A DNA stretch of 64,000 nt, taken from assembly GCF_026340675.1 (NCBI RefSeq), contig NZ_JAPEOX010000001.1, forward strand, positions 2,790,001 to 2,854,000, written 5' to 3'. The translations under genes were made by a program, and so were the position numbers. The notes beneath the pieces are model-generated. The model was not told the origin of the DNA. It did not search any database and saw nothing but the letters and a program-made list of their open reading frames with translations. Position 1 is the stretch's first letter. Each line of letters begins with the position of its first letter. The stretch is from Streptomyces sp. NBC_01264. Its GTDB lineage: Bacteria > Actinomycetota > Actinomycetes > Streptomycetales > Streptomycetaceae. Below, piece after piece: positions 44,532 to 53,339 of the stretch.

Positions 44532-47063
44532 TTAGCCGCGGGCTTGTTGGGCTCGGGTCAGGTCGGCGAGGTGGTCTGTGAGTTTGCGGTGGAGGAGGGG
44601 GGTGATGTCGGGGGAGGTCAGGGCGGCGCGGCCGGCCTGGAGGTTGGCTTCGGTGATTTCGTGGCCGGGGAGGGCCCAGCGGCCCGCGGCGTCGGCGATG
44701 GCGGGGCCTCGGCGGGCTGCGAGGGTGACGGCTTCGGGGTAGGCGCGGGGGACATAGTCCCGTACCAGGTCGGCCTGTTCGGGCTGCCAGAAGCCTTGGG
44801 CGGTGGACGTGAAGAGGTAGTTGGACAGGGAGTCGTCGTGGAAGAGGCGCGCCCAGGCGGCGGCCTTGGCTTCGGCCGTCGGGAGGGCGGCCCGGCAGTG
44901 GGCGGCGCCTTCCTGGCCGGTGGCGCTGGGGTCGGCGGCGAGGGCTGCGTCGATCTCGGGTTCGCCGGCCGCGCCGAGGACACAGAGGCGGGCGAGGATG
45001 CGCCAGCGCAGTTCGGGGTCGAGTTGCGGGCCGCCGGGGACGGTGCCGTCGGCGAGCCAGCCCGCGATGGTGTCGGGCTGGGTGGCGCTGTCGACGAGGA
45101 AGCGGACGGCGACGAGCCGCAGGCCGGGGTCGGAGCCGTCCTCGGTGCGTCGCAGCAGGTCGCGGGCGATGGTGGTGAGGGTGGTGAGGGCGTCGCCGCG
45201 GCGGTCGGGGGTGATGTAGCGGTCGGCGATCTGGGCGCGGGTGAAGGACAGGACGCCCTGGACGATCGCGAGGTCGGTTTCGTCGGGGATGTGGGCTTCG
45301 GCGGTGGCCAGGTAGTCGGCGGCGGCCAGTTCGCCGTCGCGGACCATGTCGCGCAGGGAGTTCCAGACGACGGCGCGGGTGAGCGGGTCGGGGATGCGGG
45401 AGATGCCCCGCAGGGCGGTTTCGAGTGAGGTCTCGTCGAGGCGGACCTTGGCGTAGGTGAGGTCGCCGTCGTTGAGGACGAGGAGGGCGGGGCGCGGGCC
45501 GCTCACGGAGAGGACTTCGTCGGAGGGGACGTCGAGGGCGAGGACGTCGCGGGGTTCGATGACTCCGTCGGGGGCGCGGTCGTAGAGGCCGGCGGCGATG
45601 TGGTGGGGGCGGTTGCCGGTGCGGTCGACGGTGAGGGTCCAGCCTCCGTGGCTCTCTTCGAGGCGGGGGGTGAGGGTGTCGACGCCGGTGGTGCGCAGCC
45701 AGGTCTCGGCCCAGGTGTGGACGTCGCGGTCGGTGTGGGCGGCGAGGGAGTCGACGAAGTCGGCGAGGGAGGCGTTGGCGAACTTGTGGCGGGTGAAGTG
45801 GGTGTTGATGCCGGCCAGGAAGTCCTTCTCGCCGAGCCAGGCGACGAGTTGGCGCAGGGCGGAGGCGCCCTTGGCGTAGGAGATGCCGTCGAAGTTGAGG
45901 AGGGCGGAGGCGGTGTCGGGGACGGCGGCCGCGTCGGGGGCGACGGGGTGGGTGGAGGGGCGCTGGTCGGCGTCGTAGCCCCAGGGTTTGCGTTCCATGC
46001 CGAAGCCGGTCCAGGTCTCGGTGAAGCGGGTGGCTTCGATGAGGGTCTGGTAGCCCATGAATTCGGCGAAGGACTCGTTCAGCCAGATGTCGTCCCACCA
46101 GCTGAGGGTGACGAGGTCGCCGAACCACATGTGGGCCATCTCGTGGGCGATGGTGACGGCGCGGCGCTGGCGTTCGGCGTCGGTGACGGCGGAGCGGAAG
46201 ACGTATTCGTCGCGGAAGGTGACCAGTCCCGGGTTCTCCATGGCGCCGGCGTTGAACTCGGGTACGAAGGCCTGGTCGTAGGAGTCGAAGGGGTAGGGCT
46301 CGGTGAACTTCTCGTGGAAGCGGTCGTAGCAGGCGGTGGTGAGGTCGAGGATCTCCTGCGCGTCGGCGTCGAGGTGGGGGGCGAGGGAGCGGCGGCAGTG
46401 GATGCCGAAGGGGAGCCCCGCGTGTTCGGTGCGGACGCTGTGCCAGGGGCCGGCGGCTACGGCGGCGAGGTAGGTGGAGATGACGGGGGTGGGTGCGGAG
46501 GCCCAGATGCCGGCCTCGGAGGCCGAGCCGTCGCCCGAGCCGCCACCGCCGTCGCCGAGGCGTTCGCCGATGCGGGTGGTGACGCCGTTGGCGAGGACGG
46601 TCCAGTGCGGCGGGGCGGTGACGGTGAACTCGAACACGGCCTTGAGGTCGGGCTGGTCGAAGGCCGGGAAGACGCGCTGGACGTCGTCGAGGAACATCTG
46701 GGTGTAGACGTACGTCTCGCCGTCCGCGGGGTCGGTGAAGCGGTGCAGGCCTTCGCCGGTGCGGGAGTAGCGCATGCGGGCGGCGATGCTGAGTTCGTGG
46801 GGGCCTTCGGTGAGGCCGGTGAGGGGGAGGCGGCCGTCGGTGAGGGCGGCCGGGTCCAGGGGGTGTCCGTCGAGGGCGGCGGAGCGCAGTTCGTCCGGTT
46901 TCAGCTCGACGAAGGTGTCGCCGGCGGCGCGGGCGGAGAACCGGATGACGGTGCGGGACTCGAAGGTCTCGTCGCCGGTGGTGAGGTCGAGGGCGACCTC
47001 GTAGTGCCGGACGTCGATGAGCCGGGCTCGGAGCTGCGCTTCGCTGCGCGTCAGTGCGGACAT
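44532..47063 (-). CDS. pepN: Aminopeptidase N
   Basis: 843 residues from an ATG at 47061-47063 (MSALTR); an ATG 9 bp upstream is also possible. M1 family motifs are the exopeptidase motif FNAGAMENPG, the zinc site HEMAHMWFGDLV ... NESFAE (about residue 305) and the downstream Tyr region YAKGASALRQL. The C-terminal ERAP1-like domain is present (ISRIPDPLTRAVVW to the end). It removes N-terminal residues from peptides in the cytoplasm. A glycine-rich insert (GDGGGGSGDGSASEAG) near residue 168 is unusual. Encoded downstream of the chorismate mutase gene with 40 bp between. Confidence 0.95.
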   Translation of the reverse strand: MSALTRSEAQLRARLIDVRHYEVALDLTTGDETFESRTVIRFSARAAGDTFVELKPDELRSAALDGHPLDPAALTDGRLPLTGLTEGPHELSIAARMRYSRTGEGLHRFTDPADGETYVYTQMFLDDVQRVFPAFDQPDLKAVFEFTVTAPPHWTVLANGVTTRIGERLGDGGGGSGDGSASEAGIWASAPTPVISTYLAAVAAGPWHSVRTEHAGLPFGIHCRRSLAPHLDADAQEILDLTTACYDRFHEKFTEPYPFDSYDQAFVPEFNAGAMENPGLVTFRDEYVFRSAVTDAERQRRAVTIAHEMAHMWFGDLVTLSWWDDIWLNESFAEFMGYQTLIEATRFTETWTGFGMERKPWGYDADQRPSTHPVAPDAAAVPDTASALLNFDGISYAKGASALRQLVAWLGEKDFLAGINTHFTRHKFANASLADFVDSLAAHTDRDVHTWAETWLRTTGVDTLTPRLEESHGGWTLTVDRTGNRPHHIAAGLYDRAPDGVIEPRDVLALDVPSDEVLSVSGPRPALLVLNDGDLTYAKVRLDETSLETALRGISRIPDPLTRAVVWNSLRDMVRDGELAAADYLATAEAHIPDETDLAIVQGVLSFTRAQIADRYITPDRRGDALTTLTTIARDLLRRTEDGSDPGLRLVAVRFLVDSATQPDTIAGWLADGTVPGGPQLDPELRWRILARLCVLGAAGEPEIDAALAADPSATGQEGAAHCRAALPTAEAKAAAWARLFHDDSLSNYLFTSTAQGFWQPEQADLVRDYVPRAYPEAVTLAARRGPAIADAAGRWALPGHEITEANLQAGRAALTSPDITPLLHRKLTDHLADLTRAQQARG

Positions 47064-47103
47064 GGGGCCCATGCTGCCGGATGGCGGCGCCGGGCCCCAG
47101 TTC

Positions 47104-47445
47104 CTATTCCGCGCCCGCGCTGCCGCCGTCGGTGTCGCCCTCGCCGGCGGCGATCGTCTCGTGGTGGCGGATGACCTCGGCGATGATGAAGTTGAGGAGC
47201 TTCTCGGCGAAGGCCGGGTCGAGTTTGGCGTTCTCGGCGAGCTGGCGCAGCCGGGCGATCTGGCTGGCCTCGCGGCCCGGGTCGGCCGGGGGCAGCTGGT
47301 GGCGGGCCTTGAGGTGGCCGACCTGCTGGGTGCACTTGAAGCGCTCGGCGAGCATGTGGACCACGGCCGCGTCGATGTTGTCGATGCTGTCCCTGAGCCG
47401 GGCCAGCTCGGCGGTGACGTTCTCGTCGATGTCCCTGGTGTTCAT
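47104..47445 (-). CDS. Chorismate mutase (AroQ type)
   Basis: 113 residues from an ATG at 47443-47445 (a GTG at 47451 is possible). The AroQ helical fold is recognised from LARLRDSIDNIDAAVVHMLAERFKCTQQVGHLKA, with the active-site arginines and lysine in these helices (R of LRDSID, R of AERFK, K of HLKA), and from the C-terminal AEKLLNFIIAEVIRHHE. It converts chorismate to prephenate in phenylalanine/tyrosine synthesis. No signal peptide, so it is the cytoplasmic form. The C-terminal tail is short and acidic. Confidence 0.92.
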   Translation of the reverse strand: MNTRDIDENVTAELARLRDSIDNIDAAVVHMLAERFKCTQQVGHLKARHQLPPADPGREASQIARLRQLAENAKLDPAFAEKLLNFIIAEVIRHHETIAAGEGDTDGGSAGAE

Positions 47446-47520
47446 GGTCACAGAGAATACGTGGCGCGCGGCGCCGGTTCCTCGGCCGATCGACCACTGA
47501 GACGGCGCGACCCGCCCGGC

Positions 47521-47757
47521 TCAGGCCGGCTCGGCGGCCGGGTCGTGGGTGATCAGGTCGCCCGGCTGGCACTGGAGGACGTCGCAGATCCGGGACAGCG
47601 TGGAGAAGCGGATGGCCTTGGCCCGGCCGTTCTTGAGCACGGACAGGTTGACGACGGTGATGCCCACCTGTGCGGACAGTTCGGTGAGGGTCATGCCGCG
47701 CTCGGCGAGGACCCGGTCGAGGTGGATCCGGATCGCGTGGAGCTCCTCTTCGGGCAT
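47521..47757 (-). CDS. Small Cro/C1-type HTH protein (YozG-like)
   Basis: 78 residues from an ATG at 47755-47757 that directly follows the DUF2975 stop. It is essentially one XRE HTH domain: MTLTELSAQVGITVVNLSVLKNGRAKAIRFSTLSRICDVLQCQPGDLI. Such small HTH proteins are paired with DUF2975 membrane proteins in many Gram-positives. Here it is the second gene and may regulate the pair through the TATCGAT repeats upstream of DUF2975. Confidence 0.9.
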   Translation of the reverse strand: MPEEELHAIRIHLDRVLAERGMTLTELSAQVGITVVNLSVLKNGRAKAIRFSTLSRICDVLQCQPGDLITHDPAAEPA

Positions 47758-48342
47758 TCAGATGGTCCCTTCGAGGTCCTCTCGCATGCGCACGCCCTGG
47801 CGCATGATCTTCCCCATGATGACGGCGGCGAGGCCCGCGAGGATGAGCACCTGCGGCTCGGAGATCGCGGGTCCGGCGTCGAGCATGGGCGCCATGCTGG
47901 CGGCGAGCCAGGACTGCGACCACCCTACGACGAGGCCCGCGACCGGTGTGCCGACCGTGACGAACCAGCCGAGGACGGTGAGCCGTCGCGCCATCTCGTC
48001 GGTGAACGGCCCTTCCGATACGACGGCGTCCAGCACGCGGGAGAAGAGCACCAGGGCGACGGAGGCGAACAGCATCCAGGGCAGCCGTCCCCCGAGGTCC
48101 GCGGCGCGTTGCGCCGCCGAGGGATCGTTCTGGCAGAACCGTGCTTCGCTGCTGGACGCGTCCACCCCCTCGCCGACCGGCAGGCCGCCTTCCAGCGTGG
48201 CGTTGGCCCAGAAGCCGGTTTGTACGCAGACCGCCCCGTCGTCGGTCAGGTGCGAGACGGCCGTGCCGATGAAGGTGAGCCCCCAGAGCATGGCCAGGCC
48301 GAAGGTGAGTGTGGCCAGGATTTTCGTGAATCGCGTGTTCAC
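47758..48342 (-). CDS. DUF2975 membrane protein
   Basis: 194 residues from a GTG at 48340-48342. Four transmembrane helices are visible (about residues 8-28, 88-108, 124-144 and 160-178), with an outside loop of 50 residues containing cysteines (VCVQTGF, FCQNDP). DUF2975 is a four-TM family of unknown function regularly found with a small XRE regulator, an arrangement suggesting a membrane-modulated transcription switch. The divergent inverted TATCGAT repeats immediately upstream are its likely operator. Confidence 0.9.
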   Translation of the reverse strand: MNTRFTKILATLTFGLAMLWGLTFIGTAVSHLTDDGAVCVQTGFWANATLEGGLPVGEGVDASSSEARFCQNDPSAAQRAADLGGRLPWMLFASVALVLFSRVLDAVVSEGPFTDEMARRLTVLGWFVTVGTPVAGLVVGWSQSWLAASMAPMLDAGPAISEPQVLILAGLAAVIMGKIMRQGVRMREDLEGTI

Positions 48343-48354
48343 CGCGTTCCCCCC

Positions 48355-48404
48355 TATCGATTTTCGATATGCCGGAGACTAGCGGACCATATCGATAATC
48401 GACA
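48355..48404. promoter_or_regulatory. Inverted operator pair upstream of the DUF2975/HTH genes
   Basis: Two 16-bp sites in opposite orientation: ATATCGAAAATCGATA (minus, 48355-48370) and ATATCGATAATCGACA (plus, 48389-48404). Each is itself nearly palindromic. Their position over the promoter fits regulation by the YozG-like HTH protein; this is an inference. Confidence 0.8.
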
Positions 48405-48420
48405 AGTGAGGCGGACGGAC

Positions 48421-49578
48421 TCAGAGCGGGAGGAGCGCCGTGACCAGCCAGCCTCCCTCGGGAGCGGGGCCGGCGGTGAGGGAGCCGCCGAGGGCTTCGG
48501 CTCGTTCGGCCATGCCGACCAGGCCGTAACCGCCGCCGCGGGCGTTCTCGGAGAGTTTCGCGGGGCGGCCGCCGTCGTCGGCGATCCGGACTTCCAGGCC
48601 CGCGGGGACGGTGCGCAGGCCGACGCGGACGGCGGTGGCGGTGGCGGCGTGCTTGCCGATGTTGGTGAGGGCTTCGAGGACGATGCGGTGCGCGGTGGCG
48701 GCGACGTCGGCGGGGAGCCGGGCCTCCAGGCCCTCCTCCACGTAGAGGACGACGGGCGGGCCGGTGGCGGCGAACCGTTCCGTCAGCTCGCGGATCTCGC
48801 GGAGGCCGGCGACGGGGGCCGTACCGGCGGAGCCGTCGGCGCCCTCGGCGCCCTCGCGGAGGATCTTGACCAGGCGGCGCATGGAGCCGAGCGCCTCGTC
48901 CCCGGCGGCCTCGATGCGGCCGAAGATCTCGCCGGCGCGTTCGGCGGAGACCTTGGTGTAGCGGGCGGCGCGCGCCTCGACGACGATCCCCGTCACGTGG
49001 TGGGCGACGAGGTCGTGCAGCTCCCGGGCCAGTTCCAGGCGCTCGGCGCTGCGTACGGCGCGCAGCTCGCGGACGCGCTGGACGGACTGCAGGCGCAGGA
49101 GCAGGGAGTACGCGGTGACGACGACGGCGAGCACGGAGAAGAGCAGCGTGAAGCGGCCCGGGTCCGCGTCGCGGACGGGCGCCGCCATGGAGCCGAGGGC
49201 GAGCAGGGGGCCGAGGACGGCGGCGGTCCGGGCGGGGGCCCGGAGCAGGACCTGGGTGAGGAGGACGAGCAAGGCGACGGCCTCGCCGCCGCCCCAGACG
49301 ACGAGGGGGAGGTTGCTGAAGAGCAGGGAGAGGGTGACGGTCCAGGTGACGGCGGCGGCGAACCAGGCGCGGGTGAGGAGCGGGATGCGCGGCCAGGGCG
49401 CTGCGCTGAGGCAGACGAGGATGCCGGACACCCAGACGGCGGCGTGCGGGGTGCTGGGCTGGCGGGCGAGGACGACGCCCTCGAAGGTGACGAGGGAGAG
49501 GAGGGTGACGGAGAGGAGGATCCGGATCCAGTCCGCGGCGTAGGGGTGACGGCGGGCCCACGGCCCCAGGGGGCTCAC
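48421..49578 (-). CDS. NarL-partner histidine kinase (HisKA_3 type)
   Basis: 385 residues from a GTG at 49576-49578 that overlaps the stop of the repeat ORF (GTGA); longer readings would add repeat-encoded residues. Four or five transmembrane helices occupy residues 15-160. The HisKA_3 dimerisation motif is LELARELHDLVAHHVTG with phospho-His 188. The HATPase domain has VLEALTNIGKHA (N box), DDGGRP and GGGYGLVGM (G boxes). This is the membrane kinase expected to phosphorylate the response regulator at 50477. In most Streptomyces systems the kinase gene comes first; here the regulator is upstream. Confidence 0.93.
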   Translation of the reverse strand: MSPLGPWARRHPYAADWIRILLSVTLLSLVTFEGVVLARQPSTPHAAVWVSGILVCLSAAPWPRIPLLTRAWFAAAVTWTVTLSLLFSNLPLVVWGGGEAVALLVLLTQVLLRAPARTAAVLGPLLALGSMAAPVRDADPGRFTLLFSVLAVVVTAYSLLLRLQSVQRVRELRAVRSAERLELARELHDLVAHHVTGIVVEARAARYTKVSAERAGEIFGRIEAAGDEALGSMRRLVKILREGAEGADGSAGTAPVAGLREIRELTERFAATGPPVVLYVEEGLEARLPADVAATAHRIVLEALTNIGKHAATATAVRVGLRTVPAGLEVRIADDGGRPAKLSENARGGGYGLVGMAERAEALGGSLTAGPAPEGGWLVTALLPL

Positions 49579-50480
49579 ACCGGGCCCTGTCGGGTGGCTC
49601 GGCCGGTCGTACGGGGCTCCGCGCGGGTGGCTCCGCCGGTTGTACGGGGCTCCGTGCGGGGGGCTCCGCCGGTTGTACGGGGCTCCGTGCGGGGGGCTCC
49701 GCCGGTGACGGGGGCGGCTCCGGTGGAGGTCCGGGGGCTTCGCCGCAGGCGGGGGCGGCGGTTCGGCGGGCTGCTGCCCGCACCCGCGGGGGCTGCACCT
49801 GTGGGGGACGCACCCATGGGGGCCGCACCCGTGGGGGGCACACCCGTGCAGGCCGCACCCATGCAGGCCGCACCCATGTCGGCCGAGGTCGCGCAGGCCG
49901 CACCCCTGCGGGCCGGGGTCCTCGGGAACGGCGTGCGCCGGCTTCCTGGGGCGCCGCCCCAGACCCCGCGCCTCGAACGCCGGCGAGGCTGATTTTGCCC
50001 GGCGGTGCGTGGACGCTGACGGGGCCGACTTTCGCGGGCGGCGCCCGACCGGCGAAGGGGGTTCCGCCCGGCTACCCCCGAACGCCGGCACGGCGGATTC
50101 TGCACCGCAGTCCCCGAACGCCGACACGGCAGGCCCTGCTCCGGCGCGCCCAGACGGCGACTCGGGTGGCTCTCCCCCGCAGCCCTCCAACACCCAGACT
50201 TCGGCTTCCGCCCCGCTATAGCCGAACGCCGGCACGGCGGATTCTGCCCCGCGGCGCCCCAACGCCGGCACGGCGGCTTGCGCCCCGCCACGCCCGAACA
50301 CCGACACGACGGAGTCCGCCCCGCCACGCCCGACCGCCGGCACGGTGGATTCTGCCCCGCGGCGCCCCGGCATCCGCGCCGCAGCCCTCGCCCCGTGGCG
50401 TCCGACCGGCCGCCTCGTGGCCTCCGCCTCGCGGCGGGCTCATGGCGGGTGGGTTTCGGCAGGGGGTGGGGGTGGGTCAC
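49575..50480 (-). CDS. Low-complexity repeat ORF between response regulator and kinase genes
   Basis: 301 codons. The start GTG at 50478-50480 overlaps the regulator stop (GTGA), and the stop at 49575-49577 overlaps the kinase GTG (GTGA). The predicted protein would be three repeat blocks: 12-residue PPCRRSGVAGR(K/N)-type units, then GAAP(M/T) pentapeptides, then TGGAPRTEPRT units of 11. All three DNA periods (36, 15 and 33 bp) are divisible by three. There is no recognised domain, and other frames are also open through these repeats, so coding is not certain. If real, it is a basic, cysteine-containing disordered protein translationally tied to the two-component system; if not, it is a repeat-expanded spacer. 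Confidence 0.45.
   Translation of the reverse strand: MTHPHPLPKPTRHEPAARRRPRGGRSDATGRGLRRGCRGAAGQNPPCRRSGVAGRTPSCRCSGVAGRKPPCRRWGAAGQNPPCRRSAIAGRKPKSGCWRAAGESHPSRRLGAPEQGLPCRRSGTAVQNPPCRRSGVAGRNPLRRSGAARESRPRQRPRTAGQNQPRRRSRRGVWGGAPGSRRTPFPRTPARRGAACATSADMGAACMGAACTGVPPTGAAPMGASPTGAAPAGAGSSPPNRRPRLRRSPRTSTGAAPVTGGAPRTEPRTTGGAPRTEPRTTGGATRAEPRTTGRATRQGPV
49594..49711. repeat. 33-bp minisatellite
   Basis: Three 33-bp units (at 49594, 49627, 49660) and a partial fourth; the unit contains ggctccgccggttgtacgg. Confidence 0.9.
49780..49929. repeat. 15-bp minisatellite
   Basis: About ten 15-bp units of the form gcacccatgcaggcc, the last few degenerate. Confidence 0.9.
49970..50435. repeat. 36-bp minisatellite built on the intergenic element core
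   Basis: About thirteen degenerate 36-bp units, many starting gaacgccggcacggcgg and continuing attctgccccgcgg. The first unit (cctcgaacgccggcgagg at 49968) looks like the core of the dispersed palindromic element, from which the array may have grown. Confidence 0.85.
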
Positions 50481-51136
50481 GCCGGGGTGCCTGCCAGGCC
50501 GCTTTCCCAGGCCCAGGCGGCGATTTCCACGCGGTTGCGGGCGTCCAGTTTGGCCTGGACATTGGCCAGGTGGGTTTTGACCGTGGAGAGGGAGACGAAG
50601 AGTTCCCCGGCGATCTCGGCGTTGGTCAGCCCGCGCGCGAGGCAGCGTACGACCTCGCGCTCCCGGTCCGTCAGGGGCTCCGCCGGGCGGCGCGCGGCCG
50701 CGGCGGCGGCCGGGGTGCGGTGGGCCATTTCACGCAGCAACCGGACGGTGATGGCGGGTGAGACGAGGGAGTCTCCGACGGCTGCCGCCCTCACCGCTTC
50801 AACCAGCATGGCCGGGCTCGCGTCCTTGAGGAGGAAGCCGGACGCTCCGCCCTGGATCGCCGCGTGGACGTACTCGTCGAGGTCGAAGGTGGTGACGATG
50901 ACGATGCGGGGGGTCTCGCGGCCGGCGAGTCGGCGGGTGACTTCGAGCCCGTCGAGTTTGGGCATGCGGATGTCGAGGAGCAGGACGTCGGGCCGGTGTT
51001 CGGCGACGGCGGCGAGGGCCGCTTCGCCGTCGACGACGTCGGCGACCACCTCGATGTCCGGCTGGCTTTCGAGGATCATCCGGAAGCCGGTCCTGACCAT
51101 CTCCTGGTCGTCCGCGATGATCACTCTGATCGCCAT
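50477..51136 (-). CDS. NarL/FixJ-family response regulator
   Basis: 219 residues from an ATG at 51134-51136. The receiver has D9/D10, phospho-acceptor D55 (VLLLDIRMPK) and K105 region GFLLKDASP. The LuxR-type HTH is LTDREREVVRCLARGLTNAEIAGELFVSLSTVKTHLANVQAKL (about 150-195). It should be phosphorylated by the kinase at 48421. Its stop is coupled (GTGA) to the repeat ORF. Target genes are unknown. Confidence 0.95.
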   Translation of the reverse strand: MAIRVIIADDQEMVRTGFRMILESQPDIEVVADVVDGEAALAAVAEHRPDVLLLDIRMPKLDGLEVTRRLAGRETPRIVIVTTFDLDEYVHAAIQGGASGFLLKDASPAMLVEAVRAAAVGDSLVSPAITVRLLREMAHRTPAAAAAARRPAEPLTDREREVVRCLARGLTNAEIAGELFVSLSTVKTHLANVQAKLDARNRVEIAAWAWESGLAGTPA

Positions 51137-51272
51137 GCGCCGCCTGCCCCACTGTCGCCCGTTGCCTGTGCCGTCCCGGTTGCCCCGGCGTTCCCACGCG
51201 GTGGGATCTCTCCATGGGACCTGCGGGCGCCTCGGCCCGCAACCGCACAGCAGACCGCCGGGGGCATGCCGC

Positions 51273-51300
51273 AAGGCCGGAACGGCGTCGTTCCGGCCTT
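51273..51300 (-). terminator. Terminator after the trypsin gene
   Basis: aaggccggaac / gttccggcctt, 11-bp arms, about 95 bp beyond the protease stop on the minus strand. Confidence 0.8.
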
Positions 51301-51395
51301 ACGGGACTGCGGTCGACCTTACGGATATGTGGGGCATCCCGCCTCATCCTTCCGGCCGGTTTCAGCAGGAGGACTGCGGCGGGGACCAGGAGCGG

Positions 51396-52319
<924 letters not shown>

Positions 52320-52321
52320 TC

Positions 52322-53215
52322 ATGACGCACAACGGGCGGCGCGACAGCCCCGTCGAGCACGGATTTCCTCATCTGGAGACGGTCCGCGAGGCCGTCACCG
52401 CACTGTTCCGGCGGCTGTCCGCCGACGGGATCCGCGCCTACGACACCCCCTTCGCCCCCGCCGACGCGGCCTTCCCCGCCTCCGAGGACCTGTACCCGGG
52501 CGCCCACCGGGTGGCTTCCGCGATGGTCCGCGCCCTGCGACTGCCGAACGCGCGCCTGATCGTGGGCTTCCGGCCGATGGAGGAGGCGGCGACCGTGGAG
52601 CTGACCGCCGGGCCCGAGTACTTCGTCGAGGTCAACGACCGTTTCCGCGTCCACCGCCGCGATCTGGCGGCCGCCCTCGCCCACGAGGTCACGCACGTGC
52701 TGCTGCACCGCCTGGACCTGCGCTTTCCCACCACCGCCGCCAACGAGATCCTCACCGACACGGCCGCCGCCTACCTCGGCGCCGGCTGGCTGCTGCTCGA
52801 CGCCTACCGGGAGGACGAGCTCACCCACCAGAAGCTCGGCTACCTCACCCCGGAGGAGTTCGGCTACGTCCTCGCCCGACGCGGCCGGTTCCTCGGCGGC
52901 GAGGACCTCTCGGCGTGGTTCACCAGCCCGCAGGCCTACGAGGCGTACGTGCGCGGCCGCGCCCTGGCCGACCGGGACCTACGCCGGGCCCCCCTCGCGG
53001 CCGCGGGCCGCCGGGAACGGCTGCGATACGCGGCGGCCCGCCTGACCGGAGCCGCCGCGCCCGGAGCCCCGTACGGCTTCGAGGAACACCCGGGCGGGCT
53101 GCGGGTGGGCTTCCCGTGCCCGGTCTGCGGACAGCGGCTGCGGCTGCCCGCACACGGCGGGCCGGTCCGGGCGCGCTGCGGACTGTGCCGCACGGTCCTG
53201 GACTGCGACACGTAG
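52322..53215 (+). CDS. HEXXH metalloprotease-like protein with zinc ribbon
   Basis: 297 residues from an ATG at 52322. HEVTH at 121-125 with ILTDTAAAYLGAGWLLLDAY following (Glu in NEILTD) gives an HEXXH zinc site of a peptidase. The C-terminus has a CPVCGQ ... CGLC zinc ribbon (about residues 265-290). No signal peptide, so it acts inside the cell. Substrate unknown; the combination of a minimal HEXXH domain and a C-terminal zinc ribbon is typical of an actinomycete family that I cannot name. It is divergent from the trypsin gene. Confidence 0.8.
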   Translation: MTHNGRRDSPVEHGFPHLETVREAVTALFRRLSADGIRAYDTPFAPADAAFPASEDLYPGAHRVASAMVRALRLPNARLIVGFRPMEEAATVELTAGPEYFVEVNDRFRVHRRDLAAALAHEVTHVLLHRLDLRFPTTAANEILTDTAAAYLGAGWLLLDAYREDELTHQKLGYLTPEEFGYVLARRGRFLGGEDLSAWFTSPQAYEAYVRGRALADRDLRRAPLAAAGRRERLRYAAARLTGAAAPGAPYGFEEHPGGLRVGFPCPVCGQRLRLPAHGGPVRARCGLCRTVLDCDT

Positions 53216-53339
53216 CGACAGGCGTGACGGAGGTTCACCGATCGGTCATGAAAAGTTACTTACCAGCCAGTAGACATGGGGGCGGACGATCTCCAGCCTG
53301 GTCACGTACATGCCAACACGTGATCGAGGAGCGTCCCCC

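Noticed and set aside
47017..49992. Very long plus-strand open frame opposite pepN, the HTH genes and the kinase
   Set aside because: It is antisense to genes with clear domains, has no domain of its own, and is explained by high GC.
48421..50373. Kinase with a 265-residue longer N-terminus containing GCGLHGC-type repeats
   Set aside because: The extension is entirely repeat-encoded; the GTG at 49578 places the first membrane helix correctly and is coupled to the upstream frame.
49780..50435. CRISPR-like array
   Set aside because: Units are contiguous without unique spacers, periods are short and no cas gene is present.
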